Below the pieces are notes generated by a model. It made no database searches, was not told where the DNA came from, and saw nothing but the letters and a program-made list of their open reading frames with translations. A stretch of 6,523 bases of DNA from an uncultured Collinsella sp. (GTDB lineage: Bacteria; Actinomycetota; Coriobacteriia; Coriobacteriales; Coriobacteriaceae): assembly GCA_958370325.1 (NCBI GenBank), contig CATXJW010000068.1, positions 1-6,523 of the forward strand. The letters are read 5' to 3'. Positions 5,643 through 6,523 of this stretch are shown piece by piece. The position numbers and the translations under genes are program-made. How positions within the stretch are numbered: the first letter of the stretch is position 1; each line of letters opens with the position of its first letter.

Positions 5643-6523
5643 AGCGAGGGCCGTACGGATGGATGGGTCGCTGAGGGCCTCGCGAAGCCAGGGGGCCAGC
5701 TGCTCGGGGTGACCCTGCAGGTAGCCTTTGAGCTCGGACGGGGCCACGCGGCGCACCTCCGAGATCTCCTCTTGGTTGATATGCAGCTCGCCGGGCTCAA
5801 CATGGGCAAGGTAGACCTCGCACCATTCGCACTCGCAGCGGCCGTCGCCGTGGTCCTCGCGGTACGCCACGTGTCCGAGGTGCTCGAGCTGATCTGGCTC
5901 GCGCGCAATGCCGAGCTCTTCGTTGATGCGACGCGCCGTGGCGACCGCGACGTCTTCCCCGGGGAGCGGATGGCCGGCGCAGCCATCGGCCAGCACTCCG
6001 CCCCACAGGCGTTTGAGCGGACTGCGGCGACAGAGCAGCAGGCGCGCGTCTTCGCCCCGGCCCTCGACCAAAAGCGTCAGAAATGCCTGATGCAGGATGC
6101 CCTCACCGGCATGGGCATCGATGCGGTCGACGGGGCCAAGCGCCTCGCCGGTCGCGGCATCGACCGCCACGACCTCGGCGCCCGCGCCGCCCTCATCCCA
6201 GCCGGCGCGCAGAATGCGGGCTGCGGCCTCCTCGAGCGCGGCGATGAGCTCCTTGGTGGTGTCGAGCACGCGCTGCAGGTCGTCCTTGCTCGCCCGCTCG
6301 ACATGAAAACCCGTGCTTGCAACGACCGGCACGCCAAAGCGCGTGGCCAGCGCCGCCGCGATATCGTGCGCCGGGATCTCGTCTCGATGGCACGGAACGG
6401 CCAGGATGCTCACCGTCGCCGTGCGGCCGGGCTCGGGGCGCGGAATGGCCTGCGCCGTGGCGCCCAGGTGCGCGAACTCCGGCGAGCAGGCGTACACCGC
6501 CATGCCTCGCGGCGTCACCGTCA
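5637..6523 (-). CDS. Fusion of LpdD-like prenylated-flavin chaperone domain and IDI-type NUDIX domain (5' end outside window)
   Basis: The frame is open to the right edge. A GTG at 6518 is possible but the domain seems to begin earlier, so the gene is treated as 5'-partial. Numbering below starts at that GTG. Residues 1 to ~97 resemble the small LpdD/BsdD subunit of phenolic-acid decarboxylases: AHLGATAQA (16-24), VPCHRDEIPAHDIAAALA (41-58) and STGFHVERASKDDLQRVL (68-85). Residues ~114-282 match type-1 isopentenyl-diphosphate isomerase: DRIDAH (131-136), LHQAF (142-146), a NUDIX box from G182 to I204 with RRINEELGI, CECEWCEVYLA (228-238) and a late APWL. Likely metal ligands H136, H143, H183, E229 and E231 are kept, but an ungapped comparison with E. 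coli Idi puts Ala181 at the catalytic Cys, with Cys180 next to it. IDI interconverts IPP and DMAPP, and UbiX uses a dimethylallyl phosphate, so a role in prFMN supply and delivery is inferred. An alternative is an ordinary isomerase with an unrelated N-terminal extension. Confidence 0.85.
   Translation of the reverse strand, partial: TVTPRGMAVYACSPEFAHLGATAQAIPRPEPGRTATVSILAVPCHRDEIPAHDIAAALATRFGVPVVASTGFHVERASKDDLQRVLDTTKELIAALEEAAARILRAGWDEGGAGAEVVAVDAATGEALGPVDRIDAHAGEGILHQAFLTLLVEGRGEDARLLLCRRSPLKRLWGGVLADGCAGHPLPGEDVAVATARRINEELGIAREPDQLEHLGHVAYREDHGDGRCECEWCEVYLAHVEPGELHINQEEISEVRRVAPSELKGYLQGHPEQLAPWLREALSDPSIRTALAM

Noticed and set aside
5552..5986. Minus-strand frame of 144 codons through repeat copy 2
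   Set aside because: It overlaps the IDI-like domain in another frame and then reads the repeat; there is no domain or ribosome-binding site. The same applies to 481-774 at copy 1.

Overview
The window is GC-rich DNA in which every convincing gene lies on the minus strand. Codon use, protein style and the composite GTCACA-type intergenic repeats suggest a gut actinobacterium of the Coriobacteriia, possibly Collinsella. That placement rests on recall and general features, not on a search.

In the direction of transcription (right to left) the order is as follows. (1) A 5'-truncated gene (6523-5637) encodes an LpdD-like prenylated-flavin chaperone domain fused to a type-1 isopentenyl-diphosphate isomerase-like NUDIX domain. 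(2) A composite inverted repeat and terminator (5642-5543) is followed by a leader with a second hairpin plus T-run. (3) A DASS/SLC13-like anion permease (5393-3936). (4) A UbiD-family decarboxylase closely resembling LpdC, the gallate/protocatechuate decarboxylase catalytic subunit (3793-2303), preceded by direct repeats and a strong leader hairpin. (5) A 100-nt palindromic element (2277-2178). (6) A UbiX flavin prenyltransferase (2110-1535). (7) A MerR-family regulator with a GyrI-like effector domain (1454-585). (8) A second copy of the composite repeat (590-474). (9) The N-terminal part of an unrecognised, very acidic protein (388 to the left edge).

Together these genes look like a self-contained aromatic-acid decarboxylation locus. 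The permease brings in (or exchanges) an aromatic carboxylate. UbiX makes prenylated FMN from FMN and a dimethylallyl phosphate. The LpdD-like domain would help mature or deliver the cofactor, and the UbiD/LpdC homologue removes CO2 (gallate to pyrogallol, or protocatechuate to catechol, is the best guess). The MerR protein could sense the substrate or product.

The most interesting point is the fusion protein. The LpdD-like domain is joined to an IDI/NUDIX domain, whose family handles IPP and DMAPP, the precursors of the prenyl donor used by UbiX. The IDI-like domain appears to have Ala where IDI has its catalytic Cys, so it may have become a DMAPP/DMAP-handling NUDIX enzyme rather than an isomerase. 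Other points are several structured intergenic elements, and a repeat family that supplies the final Met codon and stop codon of two unrelated genes.
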